From Dentipellis sp. KUC8613 (lineage: Eukaryota; Basidiomycota; Agaricomycetes; Russulales; Hericiaceae), in contig NSJX01000013.1 of NCBI GenBank assembly GCA_002286715.1, positions 229,620 through 293,619 on the forward strand: a stretch of DNA of 64,000 bases, read 5' to 3'. This document shows, piece after piece, positions 25,468-37,537 of the stretch (positions are counted from its first letter, which is position 1; every line of letters begins with the position of its first letter). The notes under the pieces were generated by a model, which was not told where the DNA came from, ran no database searches, and worked only from the letters and a program-made list of their open reading frames with translations. The translations under genes were made by a program, and so were the position numbers.

Positions 25468-26320
25468 CTTTGCCGCTTGCACTTCATTTGCCTGAAGTGA
25501 ATGAATGGACATGTTCCAAAGGGCTTTCCAAAACTTGAACCGATCATGCGAACTAGCCACAAAAATGAAAAAAAAGTCTTCAAACGGAGGAAAGCATCGA
25601 GACTGCATCATAATACACTGACTTCCAAAGGCGTAACATGCGCAGAAAGATGTATTGGTTATATTCAATTTTATCCTACACGCTAGATACGCAAGAGCGA
25701 ACATCATCCACAGAAGGATGCTCACAGTAACAAAATGCTAACATCAAAGTAATCCATCAGACAAACGCGCAACTCGCAGGCAAGTCTTCTCGGATACCCG
25801 GAGGCATCCAAGGAAGACGAGCCTAACGTCCTCGAGCTCCTGCCGAAGCAGAAAGCATGTTCTCGGTATAACGAGTGCGCGCGGAAGTCATCGACTGGAT
25901 ATGAAGGATGTGGCATGTGTAAACATGCGAGACTCGAGTTAGTTTCTATAGAATAGATCCTAGCTGAGTATGTTCTGAAGAAACAGCAAAGAGGGAAGGC
26001 AGGTTTATATACGGTCGTCGTTTAGGGCAGGTTTTTCACCCACGTGCTTCGGCGCTTGTGATTTGACGCCAGGTACTGGGTCCTGGCGCACGGACCATGT
26101 ACGACTGGGCGCGTTCTAACTTCTCTTGTTCGCCCAGTCGATGTCACCGAATTATAGCACTGAGCTCTAGGTAAACGTTCTTTCATAAGGCTTACGACAG
26201 TTTTACAATCGATAGAAGTACATGGGAGACAAACGCTGTAACTACATTGATGGCTCGGTGTCACTCAAGTCCATAGATCCAAGCCTCAGTGCGTTGCTTA
26301 TACAACTTTGTCCGAAGCCT
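25468..26320. other. Intergenic between convergent genes
   Basis: 3' flanks of the AAA-like gene (+) and the RPR2 gene (-). I recognise nothing coding in about 850 bp. Confidence 0.55.
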
Positions 26321-27169
26321 CTACGATACATCCAGACGCTCATTTCCACGGAATATAACGTGACCAACATCACGCTCGAAGAAAGGAAGAGGGCGAGGGT
26401 TGTGACGACCATTTATTCGCCGAGGGCTGGCTAGCTTTGCTTGGCTAGTCGATGGGGTTTGGTCGATAGCCATCTCCCCAGGCTCCTGAATAGAAGATGT
26501 CGACGGTGTCTCTGGATCTTGGGTCGGAGGTGCGGGTATTTTTCGATGCCTCTTGCACCTGAGACAAGTCGTGACAATAGTACGACCATTGCGCGAGGCT
26601 AAGGATAGCTCAATCAATGGAGTGGACTGAATACACTGCGCCTCTTACCATTAAGTCGTACACTTGAAGATACACCAGGGACGAGGACTGTATCACAAGC
26701 TACGCACAATGTGCGTTTGACAGAAGGATCCCTACGACGAACCGCGTTATTATGCTTGTCAGTATGTATAGAAAGCCGCAGGATCAACCTACATTTTGAC
26801 GGTGGTCTTCTGTCCTACCTGCTTCATACATCGTACATAGCTCATCGCTATGTCGCTCGTAGACAACTCCCGGCCGATAGTTGCCTTACGCTCTCGTTTG
26901 CGACGGAGTTTCTTTGATTCCTTCGGCGGCATTCTGTCTTCTGGCGGTATGATTCCCATACATAGAACACAGGTGCATATAGGAGGAAGTGTCGTATCGG
27001 AGCCCGTGACCTGGGGATCTGGTTTTGCGACTGGAGGGAGTGGACGGGGAGAGGTCGATATGGAATCGAGATAGGCAGAGGCTTGGTAGAGGAAATTGAG
27101 TCTCTGGAGGACGTCGCGGTTCGAAACACTGTTTGGATTTGGAACTTCATCCTTGGTTTTCTTGGCCAT
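26321..27169 (-). CDS. rpr2: RNase P/MRP subunit, Rpr2/Rpp21/Snm1 family
   Basis: Protein subunit of nuclear RNase P, which cuts the 5' leader from pre-tRNA. Exons 27169-26793, 26731-26649 and 26598-26321 give 245 aa. The start MAKKTKDEVPNPNSVSNRDV and LQRLNFLYQAS are the family signature. A basic PPKESKKLRRKRERK stretch and YVRCMKQVGQKTTVKMDPSV lead into the zinc-binding knuckle, with cysteine pairs in LCVACD and TTCLRCKRH. The C-terminal tail is Pro/Ser-rich and ends FERDVGHVIFRGNERLDVS. The frame is open upstream of M1 to 27376 in sequence that does not look like the family, so the start at 27169 is preferred. It is divergent from the yippee gene with 285 bp between starts. Confidence 0.88.
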
Positions 27170-27454
27170 ATTTACACCAGACAAAACGATAGATGCACAG
27201 GCAGCTGGCGTACTCAGGTGGGCAACAGAATGAGCGAGTACGAATGTACTGTCGAGACTCGAGCTAGTAGCTTTACACGACCCTAACCCCAGTTGACAGG
27301 CGTCTAGCACAGCCGAAACAAGCACCTTTACTTGCCGGGCTACATACTCCTGTAGTCCTGCCTCAGTGCAAGCCAAGCCTACCAGAACCGCGACAGCCTG
27401 CTTTAGCAGAGCCTGATCAGCGGTGGCTGCTCTCTATGCTGTCTGCGTCTCGTC

Positions 27455-28026
27455 ATGTCCACCAACGAACCCTCACCAACAGAAATGTATCGTGACCGCC
27501 CGGTGTACTATTGCTCGGGATGTGCAGCGGTCCTTGTTTGTATAATTCGCCCTTACCAGTCTCGGGATATGTTTAACGCTGGGCGCACGCAGTGTCTTCA
27601 AGATGAACTCATCAGCAAAGCATTCTCTGGGCGAGACGGCCGTGGATAGTGAGTGATCGTACGGGAGTTACCCTCGCAGACATGCTTACCCTCGCGAAGC
27701 TTGATGCATTCAGCGGTGAATGTCAAGCTCGGAAAGAAAGAGGACCGACCTCTTCTGTGAGCATCAGCAACTGCCGAGTCCTTACTTCTTCCTAACCAGT
27801 GGTACCAGCACGGGCGTCCATACTGTCGCGGACGTGTTTTGCGTCGGTTGCGACGAGCGCGTCGGTTGGTACTACCACAAAGCATCTGATCATTCGCAGA
27901 AGTACAAGGAAGGTAGGTATAAAGAGACGTAGTCAAAAAGGTTGCCGCTCATGATAACCCTAAGGGAAGTATCTCATGGAGCGAGAACGTCTCATCAAGG
28001 ATAACGCCTGGAGGCTGGAAGACTAA
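27455..28026 (+). CDS. Yippee-family zinc-binding protein
   Basis: Small conserved eukaryotic protein of the yippee/Mis18-fold family (Moh1 in budding yeast); exact biochemical role unclear. Five small exons join in frame: 27455-27535, 27593-27648, 27700-27756, 27809-27912 and 27965-28026. They give 119 aa, the usual size. The two zinc-binding CxxC pairs are YYCSGCAAVL and VFCVGCDERVGW. Between and after them are QDELISKAFSGRDGRGYLM, VNVKLGKKEDRPLLTGVHTV and the hallmark SQKYKEGKYLMERERLIKDN. The first donor is GTTTGT, less common than GTGAGT. Because each exon is tiny, this gene would be missed by ORF-based annotation. Confidence 0.92.
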
Positions 28027-28191
28027 TTCATACTGTCTGAAATCAACTGAACGCATAGACGTGTATAGTATTGTAATACGTATGTTCTATATATCTAGGT
28101 ATGGGAAAGTTATCCACATGTACATCCACTAGAGTTTGAGCATGACTCGCCACGATCTCAGTGATCCTCTCGTGCTGACGGTTATCGACTG

Positions 28192-29330
28192 TCACAGGGG
28201 CCTGCGAGTGTACTGCCAAGATTTTATAAGCTCTGTAAGCTCTTTGAAATCATCCAGGGACAATTTTATTTCTTCCACGCATACGTCTTCTTGCATGTGC
28301 GTCTCGTTTGTGGTCCCAGAGAGTGGAGTGATGCCCAGCAACTGCGCAAAGCGATACAAAATTTGGGCTGGGGTGCAGGATGTCTCCTGAGCCAGAGTGG
28401 CTACAGTTGGATGCTGCAGAAGGACCGGTGAGCCAGTAAGCGTCCAGAATCCTCTGTTTAGGTCAGATCCCCCGAGTCACCAGGATACGCAGTATTGGCA
28501 TGCTTACTGGAATTGGACACCATTCCGATTGCACCATTCCACAACAGGAGCGTCCCAGCCATTCCCCTCGTACCACCGATCTTGGACGATCTGCACAGGA
28601 CGACCGGTCTCTTCTCCAAGACGCTGCAAAAGGGCTTCGTCATAGACGTTGCTCAACCCGATCCGTCTGATCTTCCCTTCATCTTGTAAAGCTGCCAACG
28701 TGCGCCGTGCCTCTAGTGTTTGAGCATATGTATGCAACGGCGAGTGTAGCACGTATCCGTCGAGGTAAGTTGTTCGAAGGTTTTTGAGTGATGTGTTGAA
28801 TGAGGAGAGCAATTGCTCTTTGATGGGATCCGACGGGTTGTAGGGAAGAGGAAGATTCTTGTCTTGTCCCCCAATAGATGTATATCTGTTCATCTAGTGA
28901 GTGTCGGCGCATCATGGGTGACCTCGAATTCAAACTTGGTCTGCAGATACAAATCTTCTCTCTTGATTCCATGCTGCTCGTACAGAATACTCAGCGCCTC
29001 TCCGACGAGGTCCTCCCTGGTGTCACATAGTTGAGCAAAGTCAAAGGCTGCAGTAAATCCACGCGAAAGAAGGGTCTGATAAGGCTGACCTATAATGTTT
29101 CAGCTGGGCAGCTATAGGCGGGTTGTCAGCGTAGTTCTGTGCCACCAGTGGTCATGCATCTTGCCTGTATCGATGGCCCTAAAGCCATTCAGCACTGCAC
29201 TGACGACGAGAGATGTCGTTCGCTCCTTCTTCCTGCCGAGTCCACAAACAATGCAATGATAAGGGTGACAACCTTAGCCGATATAGTGAAAAGCCTACCA
29301 AGCCGTCCCATAGATGATCTTTGGAGCCAT
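28192..29330 (-). CDS. Aldo/keto reductase
   Basis: NAD(P)H-dependent carbonyl reductase of the AKR superfamily; substrate unknown. The start MAPKIIYGTAW opens the barrel. The catalytic tetrad is visible: Asp in FRAIDT, Tyr in QLKHYREDLVGEAL, Lys in LYLQTKF and His in DGYVLHSPL. Further family motifs are RRIGLSNV and the cofactor-binding C-terminal part (TPAQILYRFAQLLGITPLSG, then TTNETHMQED). The product ends WQYTRRPL. The intron at 29164-29112 has a GC donor, since no GT donor in the right phase exists there. It is immediately downstream of, and convergent with, the yippee gene (165 bp apart). Confidence 0.88.
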
Positions 29331-29592
29331 TGGATTCTCGCCGTGGTATAACAAGACTGACAGCCTTCGCACAAGGGTCGGGGAGGTCAAACCAGATGCG
29401 CTTAGCGGTCTGCGTATTCGATTGATGAAGCATGCCGACTGACGTCATACTTGCAGAAGTACTTCGCCTCACAGAAGATAGAAAAAGGTACGAATGGCCA
29501 AGTGGCCAATGGCTCGTTCATGTATTCAATGCCACGCGGAGAAGGATGAACATCGTGAAGATGTGCGTGCAAAGGGCTGCCAACTAGCGCAC

Positions 29593-30814
29593 TCAGAACA
29601 CGACCACTTTCGCCTTCGGCACTGGTGCACTACCGAATGCCTTCACCACCCCCGAATGAGCTCCAACTCGTACCTTGGCCATCTTCTTCATCTTCCCCTC
29701 AATATGCACTTCGCGGTCGACTTCAGCATTTTTGCGCTTAAAAGTGATAAAATCGTCCTCGTCGGCACCAGCATCTTGCCCGAAGCCGACGAAGACCGAG
29801 CTCGGCGCGACATCTAGTCGACGGGAAATATTCAGTGGACATTAGCAGCTTAAATGACCAAGGTAATCGCACCTTCTTTCCTGAGTCCACAATTTTTGGC
29901 AAGGTGGTCTGTCTCTCCGCATAGCTTGCAGCAACCACCATTAGGATAGATGCCCTTATTCTTGTTTTGCGGGCATGCAGAAGCGAGATGACCTTTTCCA
30001 GAACAGACGAAGCACGAAGCGTACGGCATGGGATTTTCTGGGTTTACTGTCTTTCTGCACCGCGAGAGTGTATGCTTCTGCGAGCCGCATCTGTTTCGTC
30101 ATTGAACATCAAGAGGAAGCTCGAGGGATGGCGTTGGACATGCACGGACCTGTAGCAAATTCCGACCATCTCCCTAGTCCCCTTCTTAGGTCGCCCGCTT
30201 TCTTCACCGTCGGCTTCCCCATCAAGCTTGATGTTGGGACAGTCCGCTGCTGCGTGGCCAGCCTCGCGACATGCAAAGCATGTAATGTTTGCGTGACGTT
30301 CTGCTATCCGTTTCAGTCGTCGCCGTTCAGATGCAGCAGCGCGGTCTTCAGCGTCTGAGATACCAAGGCATTAGCTTCACTTTCACCTGATAGCTATAGA
30401 GTTGAGCTCGAATAGCGCACCTTTGATACGTCTTGCTTTTTGCTGCAGCTTCTGCTTCTCCCTAAACTTCCTTGCCTTCTCGCTCTTCTTTATACTCTTC
30501 GCACTCTTCTCCTTCTTCCCTTCTGCACCATCCTCTTCCGCATGCTCCCTACCCTCAGTAGCCTCATCGTCTCCCTTCTGAATCTCGCCTTCTGCGCCCT
30601 CGGCTTTTGCTTTGCCTTTCCCCTTCCTGTTCCGTTTCCGTTTCGCCTTCTGAGGTTCACCGCCCGCAGCTGTTCCATCCTGTATATCTCCCGCGATCAT
30701 GTGTTCCTCGGGCTGAGCTGATGTCGAGGCACCAGCTTCAGTGTCAGGCTCATGATAGTTGAATCCTGCCTCGACATACGTCCGTTTCCGGCCCAAATTT
30801 GTGTAGCGTGTCAT
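29593..30814 (-). CDS. CCHC zinc-knuckle protein, ZCCHC9-like
   Basis: Predicted RNA-binding nucleolar protein. Starts MTRYTNLGRKRTYVEAGFNY, typical of fungal members. The N-terminal third is highly charged, with Lys-rich stretches (KAKRKRNRKGKGKAKAEGAE) resembling nucleolar signals. Four CX2CX4HX4C knuckles follow: CFACREAGHAAADC, CYRCGSQKHTLSRC, CFVCSGKGHLASAC and CKLCGETDHLAKNC, in the spacing known for animal ZCCHC9. The C-terminus contains GADEDDFITFKRKNAEVDRE and ends APVPKAKVVVF, stop at 29593-29595. The second knuckle is split by an intron. In animals ZCCHC9 is linked to rRNA processing and nucleolar signalling; the same here is inferred. Confidence 0.87.
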
Positions 30815-31201
30815 CGTGATTTGCCTTTGGACCAAATGACAGCAATGGGACCCTGCACGACAAGTCTAGTGTGCGCAGCGAGTGAATAAGCAGGAAGTAA
30901 ATTCTTGAGAGAGCAAGACAAGTAGTCTCGATGACGAAGGAGAAAGACAAAATGATCGACCAATTAGGCGCCCGTCTTCAGCGAATACTCCTGGTCCTGG
31001 TCCTGCTCCTGGAGCAACTTAATTTCCCCCCATCGAACATATACGATATACAATTACATTATCATTATCCATACGGTCAATCCCTGGGTATGCGCGTAGG
31101 AAGCAGTCCGGAAGCTCCTGTCACCCGTAACCAATAATCAACCCGTCAGTAAGAAAAGTCGTACCTCTCCCGTCGGGACACGAACTCTTTCTGATAGCCC
31201 T
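30815..31201. other. Intergenic
   Basis: Promoter of the zinc-knuckle gene and 3' flank of the pterin-dehydratase-like gene, both minus strand. No other feature seen. Confidence 0.5.
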
Positions 31202-32087
31202 TCATATCCATGCTCCATGCTGTCTGAGCTGTTCGTAATGCTGTTTTGCGCTGTCAAAGACCTTCTCCCCGACGTGCCCAGTAGAGCCCTCCAAAATATT
31301 GCTCCACGACGCTACCAGGTCGTGGATGGACGTGGGCCGTTCGGCAGCTGGCCGGATGTTATATGTCCAATTCCAATCCGTCTCCTCACACAGCTCATCG
31401 TAGAGATGCTCGGCCTGATATGCCATGTGGATATCTTTCAGGGTAATGCCTCGAGTCTTGATTGTCTCCCTGTTTCCGTCCGACGAAATGGAAGGTAAAT
31501 AGGCTTGATGTGTTTCCAAGCTCATCGTGAGCTTGTTATATGTGAAGGTAATCGTTGGGTGATGCTGCGGAAGGAATGACGATTGAGTGTCGAGACAAAG
31601 GGGTTTCTACTAAAGGAGGAAAACAGATACTTACGTTGGCCTCTACCGTCTGCTTCCCCACGGAAGCTACAAAATCCAGGAGAGCTCGGTCGTCCCGGAA
31701 TCTGAATGTCTTATTCAGGACCGGCACAAAACGAGGAGGTTGCATCTTCGAGAATCGGATGCCCCATCCGCGGTGGTACAGAGGCTGGACGTAACGAGAT
31801 ATGTCGTCATCTGTAATGACAAGAGGTCGATTCCCCACTGAAAAGGAAAGGAGGGGGAGAGTTGCTGGCGGATTCAACGAGTCGATGGATGTTGGGTCTA
31901 TCTCCTCTTCTCCATGGCGTTTCGATGGATAGTTCGCAGAAAGTACTTCCCGGCGAGAGGGGCTGTGAATACGAGCAGATTGGATGGTACGCAAGGAAGT
32001 CCGACTCCTGGTGGTTGACGATGCATGCTTCAAGACTACAGAACGAAGAGAAGTCTGGAAAGTCTGAGTAAAGCGTCGGCAGGACAT
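31202..32087 (-). CDS. Pterin-4a-carbinolamine dehydratase-like protein, probably mitochondrial
   Basis: Two exons, 32087-31635 and 31564-31202, give 271 aa. The N-terminus (MSCRRFTQTFQTSLRSVVLK) is rich in Arg, Ser and Thr and lacks acidic residues, like a mitochondrial targeting peptide. The C-terminal half carries the PCD/DCoH pattern: FRFRDDRALLDFVASVGKQT, then the active-site HHP in EANHHPTITFTYNKL and THQA followed later by GITLKDIHMAYQ. An insertion of roughly 17 residues separates the TH and L-K-D elements. A frame extension to 32186 uses extra N-terminal residues that do not look like targeting sequence. Known PCD enzymes recycle tetrahydrobiopterin or related cofactors; the fungal substrate is uncertain. 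Confidence 0.8.
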
Positions 32088-32324
32088 CCTATGTACTGTG
32101 ACTGCAGTTTGTGGCCGCTGCTGCCAGGTTTCCGGCTTGCCGAGATTCAAGTCAGTGACCCTCGTAGCACGTGCGCGTGACAGCACGCGTCAGTTCGCCC
32201 TCGGATTCGACGAAAATCAAGATGCTTTTAGATGGGTAGGTGACAAGAGATAGACGACATCGACAAGTCAAACATATGCAGGGATGCGTAGAGTACTAAG
32301 TCATCACGATGTCAAATATTATAC

Positions 32325-34426
32325 TTAAGCAGTGGCATTACGAAGAGCCGGAGGGAACCTTCCATCAACGATGTTGTCGGGAGTAGGAACCGTGTAGTTA
32401 GCGAAGCAGTCGAACTGGTAGTCAATCTCGCTAATGCGCTGCTGCAGGCCGCTGATGAACGAGCTGAGCTCGCAAAGACCGTTTTTGTCGGCCTTGCAGC
32501 CCTTGATGCCGGTGAGCGGGACGACTGCGTCGTTGAGGACGAAGCGGATGTGCGTCGGCTTGTCCGACGCCGGGCAGGAGAGCACTTGTCCAACCATGTT
32601 GGAGGCAAAGGGCGAGATGTGAGTGACAATCCATTGCTGTTCCATGAACGAAGTGAGTAGCGCGTATGGACATTGCAAACGAGCATCACGAACCCTGTCT
32701 TTTTGGATGTGGTCAGTGGGCAAGGGCCCTGAGCTTGACAGACTCGTAAAGTTCATGGCGGTGACGACTGAAGTCAGACGTCAGATAAACCGCAAGGCAG
32801 AGTTGAAAGCAAAACCCACTAGCAGAGATGATAGTGTCGTGAGTCGCGTCAACGAAGATCGGCTGGTTCAACGGGAAAGTCGTGTTGCTGGACACAACGG
32901 TTCCGTTCACGGAAGTATCAAAGTTGGTGATACGCGTCTGGGTCAGCCTTGAGATGAGCTCCTGCGCCCAGCCGACGCCCTGGGCAGAGACGGCAGGGTT
33001 TCCGGGCCCGTTACCGTACCAGAAGCTCAAGTCTACTGACCATATTAGCGCGTTAGATCTACAGAAAGTGGGTCGACCATACCGTTGAAGTATTCGAATT
33101 GCTCCCACTCCTCCTCAGTGAAGAGGTTGCAGAAACTCGAGAAACCGAGAGCAACAGTCTGGCTCGACACATGAGCAATTCATTCCGGAGAAGCTGCTAT
33201 ACACTCCACAGACCTCATAAGCACAAGCCTGCTGCATGGCAATGATATCGGTGGCAGTCAAGTTGACACCCTTGATGCTCTTCGAAAGCCTCTTCACCGT
33301 GGGGACAGTGTAAATCGCGGCCCACTTGCTCGACATGATGCCACCAAGCGCGGAGATATTGTTGTTGGCGTTCGCACACTGATCGTAAGGCGCCAAAGTG
33401 CTGTTGAAACCATCTGCCTCAATTTCGATGAGCTCATGGTAGCTGGTCTGGTAGGACTGGACACCGAAAAAGCCGGCGGCAAATTGAAGCCTATGTATAG
33501 CGGATTATAGTTAGCAATCGCGTGCATCAGTGTGAGCAGATGAGGTCGTACGCGGAATCTACCATGCGCTCTAAAGACGGACAGATGTCAGCTGGCGTGG
33601 CGTCGTGTGAGAACTATGAAGTACCTTCGGACGTGGTCCTCCAAACAGGCAGGTCGTCGAATCCCTTCAAAAGCTCGCCGTACCGCACACGGAAGCCAAC
33701 ACCGAGATTGTACCTGTACGGCCGCGGCATTTCAGCAACAGTGGCAGGAAACAGTCTATGAGAATGCTTACAACTGCTCGCGACCAAAAGGCGTCAAAAT
33801 CTCGGCACCCAGTTTGTAAGTCCAAGTGTTGAGGAACTCAAGAGGGCCGCTGGCAGAAAAGCCTGCTCCAGCAGTAGCATTGTGGAGCTTTGCAGCAAGC
33901 TGAGAGGGCGCAGAGCCCGAAGTCGGGTACCTAGCACCGTGACGGTGAACAAGATGCACCTGGGTGATCCCACAACCCTCGGGGATAAGCGGCGACGCGT
34001 CGGGAAGACCGAACGCGTCAGCGTCATTAGAGAACATGGGCGACAGGTTGCCCCATTGGCGTAAAACGTTGAATTTCGAGCCTTTCTTGTCAGACGTGTC
34101 GGGACGTGAAAGAGGGAATGCACTGTCAACCTGCCCAAGCACTGGTGCGGTCGCGATGGCGGCAGCTTCGTCACCAGCTTATGGTTCGCGATTGTCAGTG
34201 ACACGTAAGTGAGCTATGTGGTGCACAACGCACTAGGTGTAGGGCCAAAGAAGTTGACTGCAGTCGCGTCCGGGAAGTTGGGGTCCGGGATAGTCACGGT
34301 CACGTTCGGGGGAGGGAACGCGAACGACGTGGTCGAACCAGCAAAGTTCGACGCGCCCCTAGGAGGGGAAGGTGACGCGACGACCAGCAAGGGCAGCACA
34401 GAGAGCAAGCAAAGCTTGTCCAACAT
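32325..34426 (-). CDS. Secreted histidine acid phosphatase / phytase-like
   Basis: Extracellular phosphomonoesterase of histidine phosphatase clade 2, about 560 aa. The start MLDKLCLLSVLPLLVVASPS is a clear signal peptide. The catalytic motif VHLVHRHGARYPT supplies the nucleophilic His, and FVDATHDTIIS supplies the HD proton donor. Cysteines are spread as in disulfide-bonded members (ACAYEV, CNLFTEEEWEQFEYFNDL, GCKADKNGLCELSS). Several N-x-S/T glycosylation sites are present. The product ends PPALRNATA. Some family members hydrolyse phytate; broad acid phosphatase is equally possible. A TATA-like element lies about 72 nt upstream. Multiple introns; the first follows FFGPTPS. Confidence 0.88.
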
Positions 34427-34495
34427 CGTCGCGCGTGGAGATAGGTGCCGTCGTCTGTGACCAGGACGAAGAAAATAGAACGCACATCACAACCC

Positions 34496-34503
34496 TTATA
34501 AAT
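34496..34503 (-). promoter_or_regulatory. TATA-like box upstream of the phosphatase
   Basis: On the minus strand the sequence reads ATTTATAAGG about 72 nt before the ATG at 34426. Position and sequence fit a TATA box. Confidence 0.45.
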
Positions 34504-35379
34504 TGTGAAAAGGCGCGCATTTCCCAGACCCATCAACTGGGTATCGAGACATCTATACCTGTTCATCAAAGTTTGACTGGAAGCATGTGCACGCGTTGGC
34601 CAATCATGGCACCCGATCATCGAGCACAAGGGAGTTGAGATGGAGCAGTTTTTTTTCCATGCGTCGTAGTGGCGAAGCGTGAATTGTTATCAGCCTGGTG
34701 ACCGAGCGAGGAAAGGGCGTGAGCTTGGATGGGATGGAGGTCAAAGTGGTAGCGCGACGCGTCGAACGCGACAAAGCGACGGAAGACAGTATGTCACTCT
34801 CTCACGTGCGCCCTGCACGTTCGTGACCCGTCGCGACCGATTGCTGGCCTCGCAAGGCACAGAGAGACGTGCGTACACTTACGGGTATACGGAGAACCAG
34901 GCTTGACATAAAGATATGAAGAATATCACCGAACCTGCCGATCAGCTTTGTTCGCGTTGTGCTTCCGTTGCGCTCTCCGTCAGGGTTCAGAGTTTCTCGT
35001 GCCAAGAGGTCGCTCGTGCGATTCAAAGCTATGGATGAGGGAAGGGCGGGCCGCAACACGTTCTGTTTGCGTGCCTTCAATGCCCAACGTGTCCGATGAA
35101 AAGACTAACAGTCCAGCGACGTTCCATGGTACGGAGTGGGAGACACGTTCACCTTACTTGACAACTTGTATTCTTTCATTCTGTGTGACAACGTGAACCA
35201 GAATGCATGGCTGTTTCGCATGAAGGTTCCAGGAGGTCGAAAGAATATCTGAATATCGCAAGCGAGGTCGTGAGTTATTGATATACCCGAAGGCGCCCAG
35301 CCTGTAGTTTCGAGCTGAATGGCGGTAGACTGGGACAAAGCGAGAACAGACTATAGGAGGCCAGATACAGAGACAAAGA
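34504..35379. other. Intergenic
   Basis: Upstream region of the phosphatase and 3' flank of RPA43. No recognisable gene or repeat. Confidence 0.5.
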
Positions 35380-36634
35380 TCATGCCTTCTTTTTCTTGCT
35401 CTTCTTAGGTACAACCTCCCCCGCGTCGGCGTCTGGTGCCTGCCCCTCTTTCTCTTTTCGCTTTAGCTTCTTCTTGCTCTCCTTCGCTGTTGGCGCTGGC
35501 TTCACCTCCCTGACTTGGCGTTCAGCAACGTCATCGTCAGAAGAGAGCTCAAGTGCATCTTCTTCATCCGACTCCGCGACGTCGAGTGCAGACTGGGAAG
35601 CGGCTTCGGACTTCGACGTCCGTTGCGGTTGTGTGGATTGTGGGACATGGGCGGGGGAAAATGGATCGACCTGGATAGACCCAAGCAATGAGAGCATTTG
35701 ATTCGCGATCGTCAACCTATCAGACTCAAGTAAGCCGGTGTTCATCTGGCCAGATGAAAGAAGTCACAGACGCACCCCACGACCGTGAACTCTAGCCGCC
35801 CTTCCTCCCCGCCAAGACGCGCTCCGGTCACTTTGTGTATCCATCGTCCTCCTCGGTCCACACCCTCATCATTCTCTTCCGTCTTCTCCGCAGCCTCGAC
35901 CCCCTCCTCAAGCTTAGCCTCGGCGACGTCGGTTTCGGGTTCCGGATCTGGTGCAGCCACCGCCTCACTGCTGAACTCGGGGTCGTTCTCTGCCGGCCCA
36001 TACTCGAATTCCCATTCGTCTGTAGGAATATGGTGTCGAGGAATAGAGACGTTGAATGTTCGATGCACGAGAAGTGATATGTGATCCGGAGAGCACAGAT
36101 TGATTTTTCCCGCTGCGAAATGTCAGGACCAGCACCATCTACCCCGAGAGCATATCATACTCACAGAGTTTCATGCCCACTTCTGGGCTCCATATCATCG
36201 CCTCGAAACCGACGTTACAGATAACGTACGGGCTGTCCCCGTTGATTCTCCCGGCATGGGTCAGAAACTCGAGCTTCGAGTGCGCAAGCACGACACCTCG
36301 CAGTGCAGGCAAATATCTAAACAAGACATCTAGATATTCACTCCATATTCCTGCAACAATTTATGTATACACCAGGATGAGCGTACCTCATAACCATAGA
36401 ATCCAGCATCTCTTCCGCGCCGTCCCTGGGCTTACTTGCAAAAACAGGAGGGATTGCAAGCACGACGGACGCTTTCACTGCGCGAAACTCCCCGCTCGCA
36501 TTCTCATGCGACTTCCCCTTCCCCTTGTCCTTCACGCCCTCCTTCTTTTCCGTCCTCGCTTTCTTGTGAGAGCTCTGCACGTCTACGTCCATCGGTACAG
36601 GGGCGGTCTTCCGTTTTGATGAGTGCGGAGCCAT
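35380..36634 (-). CDS. RPA43: RNA polymerase I subunit Rpa43
   Basis: Stalk subunit of RNA polymerase I, pairing with Rpa14 and contacting Rrn3 in the nucleolus. The N-terminus MAPHSSKRKTAPVPMDVDVQ is basic. The conserved SHS2/Rpb7-like domain follows (VVLAIPPVFASKP, then RYLPALRGVVLAHSKLEFL and RINGDSPYVICNVGFEAMIW). The OB-fold part has HISLLVHRTFNVSIPRHHIP, EWEFEYG and GRWIHKVTGARLGGEEGRLE. An acidic insertion sits inside the OB region (FSSEAVAAPDPEPE onward). The C-terminal tail is acidic then Lys-rich (KKSKKKKA), typical of nucleolar proteins. Divergent from PAM16. Confidence 0.85.
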
Positions 36635-36892
36635 GTTTGGTGTCCCAGGAAAATTCGTGGACTTTCAGTCGCCCAGATGCCCTTCTTTTGTGGTACTTTT
36701 GGGGAGATAGAGAATTAAGGAACAGCGAAATAGAGTAGAGTGCACACAGCAGCAGCGCGCCGGGACGGCGACTTCGTTTCGACGCGGAGGGAAATTTTGG
36801 ACGCCTTTCTCACGGCACCCAGACGCGTCTTTTCCGAAGTCCCGAGCACCCGAGGGCAGTCGTCACTCCTTGCTAACACTCCTTGTGCACCC

Positions 36893-37537
36893 ATGGTACG
36901 CTTCCTCAAAGCCTTCTTTGCATTTTGACTTACACGCCGCTTCAGTCGGCCCCCAAAATCCTCATTCAGATCCTGATCACTGGGACACAGATCTTTGGGA
37001 AGGCTCTATATGCGGCAGGACAGCAGGCGGCCAAAAGTGTGTGCTAATTCCTACTGGCAAGTCGTGAGGTGCTGAGCTATACGTGTGCGCTGTGCAGATG
37101 CCAGACATCGACCCCAGGGTGCCATTGGCTCGGACGTTGCGGGTGTCGGCAACGCTACCTCTGGTTCCCTGACAGACAAGCTCACCCGGGAGCACCGCAT
37201 GACCCTCGACGAGGCGCATCTCATCCTGAACTTGAAGAGGGAGGACGCGATGGAGCAGGTGCTTCGGGTGCGCTCTCTCATCTCACATTCCCTCCTACGC
37301 TTCTTACTGATACCATGCTAGAATTACGAGCACTTGTTCAAGGCCAACTCGCCCGCGCCTGCAGCGAAACCCACACCAGGGGCGCGTGCGCCCGCATCGC
37401 CCGCCCACTCACACTACTTGCAGTCGAAGGTCGTGCGTGCGCGAGAGCGCATAGAGGCTGAGGCGAAGATTGCGGAAGAGCCGCCAGCAACGCCTCCACC
37501 AGCGTCCGGCGCGGCACCGGAAGCAGGCAAGAGCTGA
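36893..37537 (+). CDS. PAM16: Pam16/Tim16, mitochondrial import motor subunit
   Basis: J-like protein that binds Pam18 at the TIM23 channel and restrains stimulation of mtHsp70. Exons 36893-36895, 36946-37036, 37098-37267 and 37322-37537 give 159 aa. Exon 1 is just the ATG, which joins to SAPKILIQILITGTQIFGKA. That hydrophobic N-terminus, then AAGQQAAKNAKHRPQG, is typical. The degenerate J domain reads LTREHRMTLDEAHLILNLK and lacks the HPD tripeptide, as it should. NYEHLFKAN closes it. The C-terminus is Pro/Ala-rich. An ATG at 36893 directly followed by GTACG explains why no open frame with a good start is visible. Confidence 0.9.

Noticed and set aside
27170..27376. Upstream extension of the RPR2 protein
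   Set aside because: The extra 69 residues do not resemble the family, and MAKKTKDE is the usual start.
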